This document shows positions 7,128-8,017 of a stretch of DNA of 8,017 nucleotides, one piece after another. This DNA comes from MnTg04 sp036443455 (GTDB lineage Bacteria; Pseudomonadota; Gammaproteobacteria; Steroidobacterales; MnTg04). The stretch lies in assembly GCA_036443455.1 (NCBI GenBank), contig JAZFYI010000210.1:1-8017 (forward strand), given 5' to 3'. Every line of letters starts with the position of its first letter. The first letter of the stretch is position 1. The notes below the pieces were generated by a model. The model was given only the letters and a program-made list of their open reading frames with translations, made no database searches and had not been told where the DNA came from. The translations under genes were made by a program, and so were the position numbers.

Positions 7128-7835
7128 ATGAGTGATTTTATTCTTAACGCCGAATTGCGGGACGATCAGGGCAAGGGTGCGAGCCGCCGCCTGCGTCGTA
7201 CCGGCAAGATTCCGGCAATTCTGTATGGCGGTAACGGGGAATCCCGGTCGATCACGCTGGACCATCAGGTGTTGCTGCACCAGATGGAAAACGAGGCTTT
7301 TTTCTCGTCCATCCTGACCGTAAAGGTCGGTGACGAAACCCAGGACGCCATTCTCAAGGATATTCAGCGTCATCCGGCAAAACGCCAGGTGCTGCATGTC
7401 GATCTGCAGCGGGTGCTGGCCGACCAGGAGATCCGGGTCACGATCCCGCTGCATTTTGTCAACGAAGATATCTGCGTCGGGGTGAAATCCGGTGGCGGTG
7501 TCGTTGCGCATATTATTTCGGAAGTCGAGATCACCTGTTTGCCAGGGAATCTTCCGGAGTACATCGACGTCGATGTAGCCAGCCTTGAACTCGATCAGGT
7601 CATCAATCTCTCGGAAGTCGAGATACCCGAGGGCGTGAGCCTGACGGCGAATCTCGAAGAGTACGACCAACCGGTTGCTTCGTGTCATATTGCCAAGGAA
7701 ATCGTCATCGAGCCCGAAGAAGAAGAGCTTGAAATCGAAGAAGGCGAGATTGTTGAAGGCGAAGAGGATGCCGAGGCGGCGGAAGATGTGGCCGAGGAGA
7801 AAGCCACAGACGATTCGTCCAAGGAATCCGAGTAA
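7128..7835 (+). CDS. rplY: Large-subunit ribosomal protein bL25 (CTC/TL5 type)
   Basis: bL25 binds 5S rRNA in the large ribosomal subunit. The 235-residue product is the long two-domain CTC/TL5 form, unlike the single-domain E. coli protein (about 94 residues). The N-terminal 5S-binding domain (about 1-95) contains GKGASRRLRRTGKIPAILYG (16-35) and ILKDIQRHPAKRQVLHVDLQ (74-93). The C-terminal beta domain (about 96-190) contains VKSGGGVV (117-124). Residues 195-235 form a strongly acidic tail of Glu, Asp, Ala and Ser, longer and more acidic than I expect for the family. It is encoded by a purine-rich GAA/GAG stretch, which is low-complexity protein and not a frameshift. A strong SD precedes the ATG. 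It sits between prs and pth, the usual order in Gammaproteobacteria. Confidence 0.96.
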   Translation: MSDFILNAELRDDQGKGASRRLRRTGKIPAILYGGNGESRSITLDHQVLLHQMENEAFFSSILTVKVGDETQDAILKDIQRHPAKRQVLHVDLQRVLADQEIRVTIPLHFVNEDICVGVKSGGGVVAHIISEVEITCLPGNLPEYIDVDVASLELDQVINLSEVEIPEGVSLTANLEEYDQPVASCHIAKEIVIEPEEEELEIEEGEIVEGEEDAEAAEDVAEEKATDDSSKESE

Positions 7836-7836
7836 A

Positions 7837-7896
7837 CGGCCTGCAGGAAACAGAACGAGAGGTAAAGGGCAGGCCGCGGTTGTTCGGCCTGCCCTT
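7837..7896 (+). promoter_or_regulatory. rplY-pth intergenic RNA with two competing hairpins
   Basis: Three segments can pair in two ways. Segment 1, CGGCCTGC (7837-7844), is complementary over 8 bases to segment 2, GCAGGCCG (7869-7876). Segment 2 also forms the end of a perfect 12-bp stem, AAGGGCAGGCCG (7865-7876) with CGGCCTGCCCTT (7885-7896, segment 3), around an 8-base loop. The two folds exclude each other. The SD-like GAGGT (7859-7863) lies between segments 1 and 2. The layout resembles an attenuator or translational switch, but no regulation has been shown. Confidence 0.5.
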
Positions 7897-7901
7897 GTCT
7901 T
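7865..7901 (+). terminator. Strong stem-loop at the rplY-pth junction, possible weak terminator
   Basis: A perfect 12-bp GC-rich stem (7865-7876 with 7885-7896, loop 7877-7884) is followed by TTGTCTT, a poor U tract, and then directly by the pth ATG. It could be an inefficient intrinsic terminator that reduces transcription into pth, or an mRNA-stabilising or translation-control structure. The broken T run argues against complete termination. Confidence 0.45.
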
Positions 7902-8017
7902 ATGGCGACTACAGAAATCAAGATTATCGTCGGTCTGGGCAACCCGGGCTCAAAACACGAAAGTGACCGTCACAATATGGGCTTCTGGCTGGTTGACCGG
8001 CTGGCCGAAAAGACCGG
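7902..8017 (+). CDS. pth: Peptidyl-tRNA hydrolase, 5' part (cut by window edge)
   Basis: Pth cleaves peptidyl-tRNA released from stalled ribosomes, recycling tRNA. Only 38 codons are inside the window. They contain the family signature IIVGLGNPG (8-16) and RHNMGFWLVDRLAE (23-36). By alignment with E. coli, N14 and H24 are the active-site Asn10 and His20. Two usually conserved positions differ: the tyrosine of the NPGxxY segment is H19, and the threonine of TRHN is D22. The ATG at 7902 is the only possible start, since the frame upstream has no start codon before a TAA at 7863. It lies 5 bases after a strong stem and has no SD in the usual place; the nearest one (7859-7863) is on the other side of the hairpin. 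Confidence 0.93.
   Translation, partial: MATTEIKIIVGLGNPGSKHESDRHNMGFWLVDRLAEKT

Overview
This window is a conserved housekeeping region of a gammaproteobacterial chromosome. The gene order prfA-hemA (leftward), then TPR lipoprotein-lolB-ispE-tRNA-Gln-prs-rplY-pth (rightward), matches from memory the arrangement in Pseudomonas and related Gammaproteobacteria. LolB is mainly found in gamma- and betaproteobacteria, and glutamyl-tRNA reductase shows the C5 heme pathway. The DNA is GC-rich and the sequences are not close enough to a known genus for me to name one.

Layout. Positions 1-19 are unassigned. Positions 20-176 hold a 157-bp element bounded by near-perfect inverted repeats, just downstream of the prfA stop codon. 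Positions 182-2532 on the minus strand hold hemA and prfA, joined by a 4-base ATGA overlap. Positions 2533-2688 are a divergent intergenic region with small hairpins and no convincing promoter consensus. From 2689 everything reads rightward: a TPR lipoprotein gene joined by a GTGA overlap to lolB; a 21-codon hydrophobic small ORF overlapping the ispE start; ispE; tRNA-Gln(UUG); prs; rplY; and the first 38 codons of pth, cut by the window edge. No stretch over 300 bases lacks a gene.

Functional links. HemA uses glutamyl-tRNA to start tetrapyrrole synthesis, RF1 ends translation, L25 binds 5S rRNA, Pth recycles peptidyl-tRNA and tRNA-Gln is a translation component. Prs makes PRPP for nucleotides, His and Trp. 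IspE serves the MEP isoprenoid pathway. LolB inserts lipoproteins into the outer membrane, and the co-translated TPR protein is itself a predicted outer-membrane lipoprotein.

I found no new multi-gene system. The less ordinary signals are the inverted-repeat element after prfA, the small ORF with a strong ribosome binding site in front of ispE, and the rplY-pth junction. At that junction, mutually exclusive RNA pairings could couple rplY translation to pth expression.
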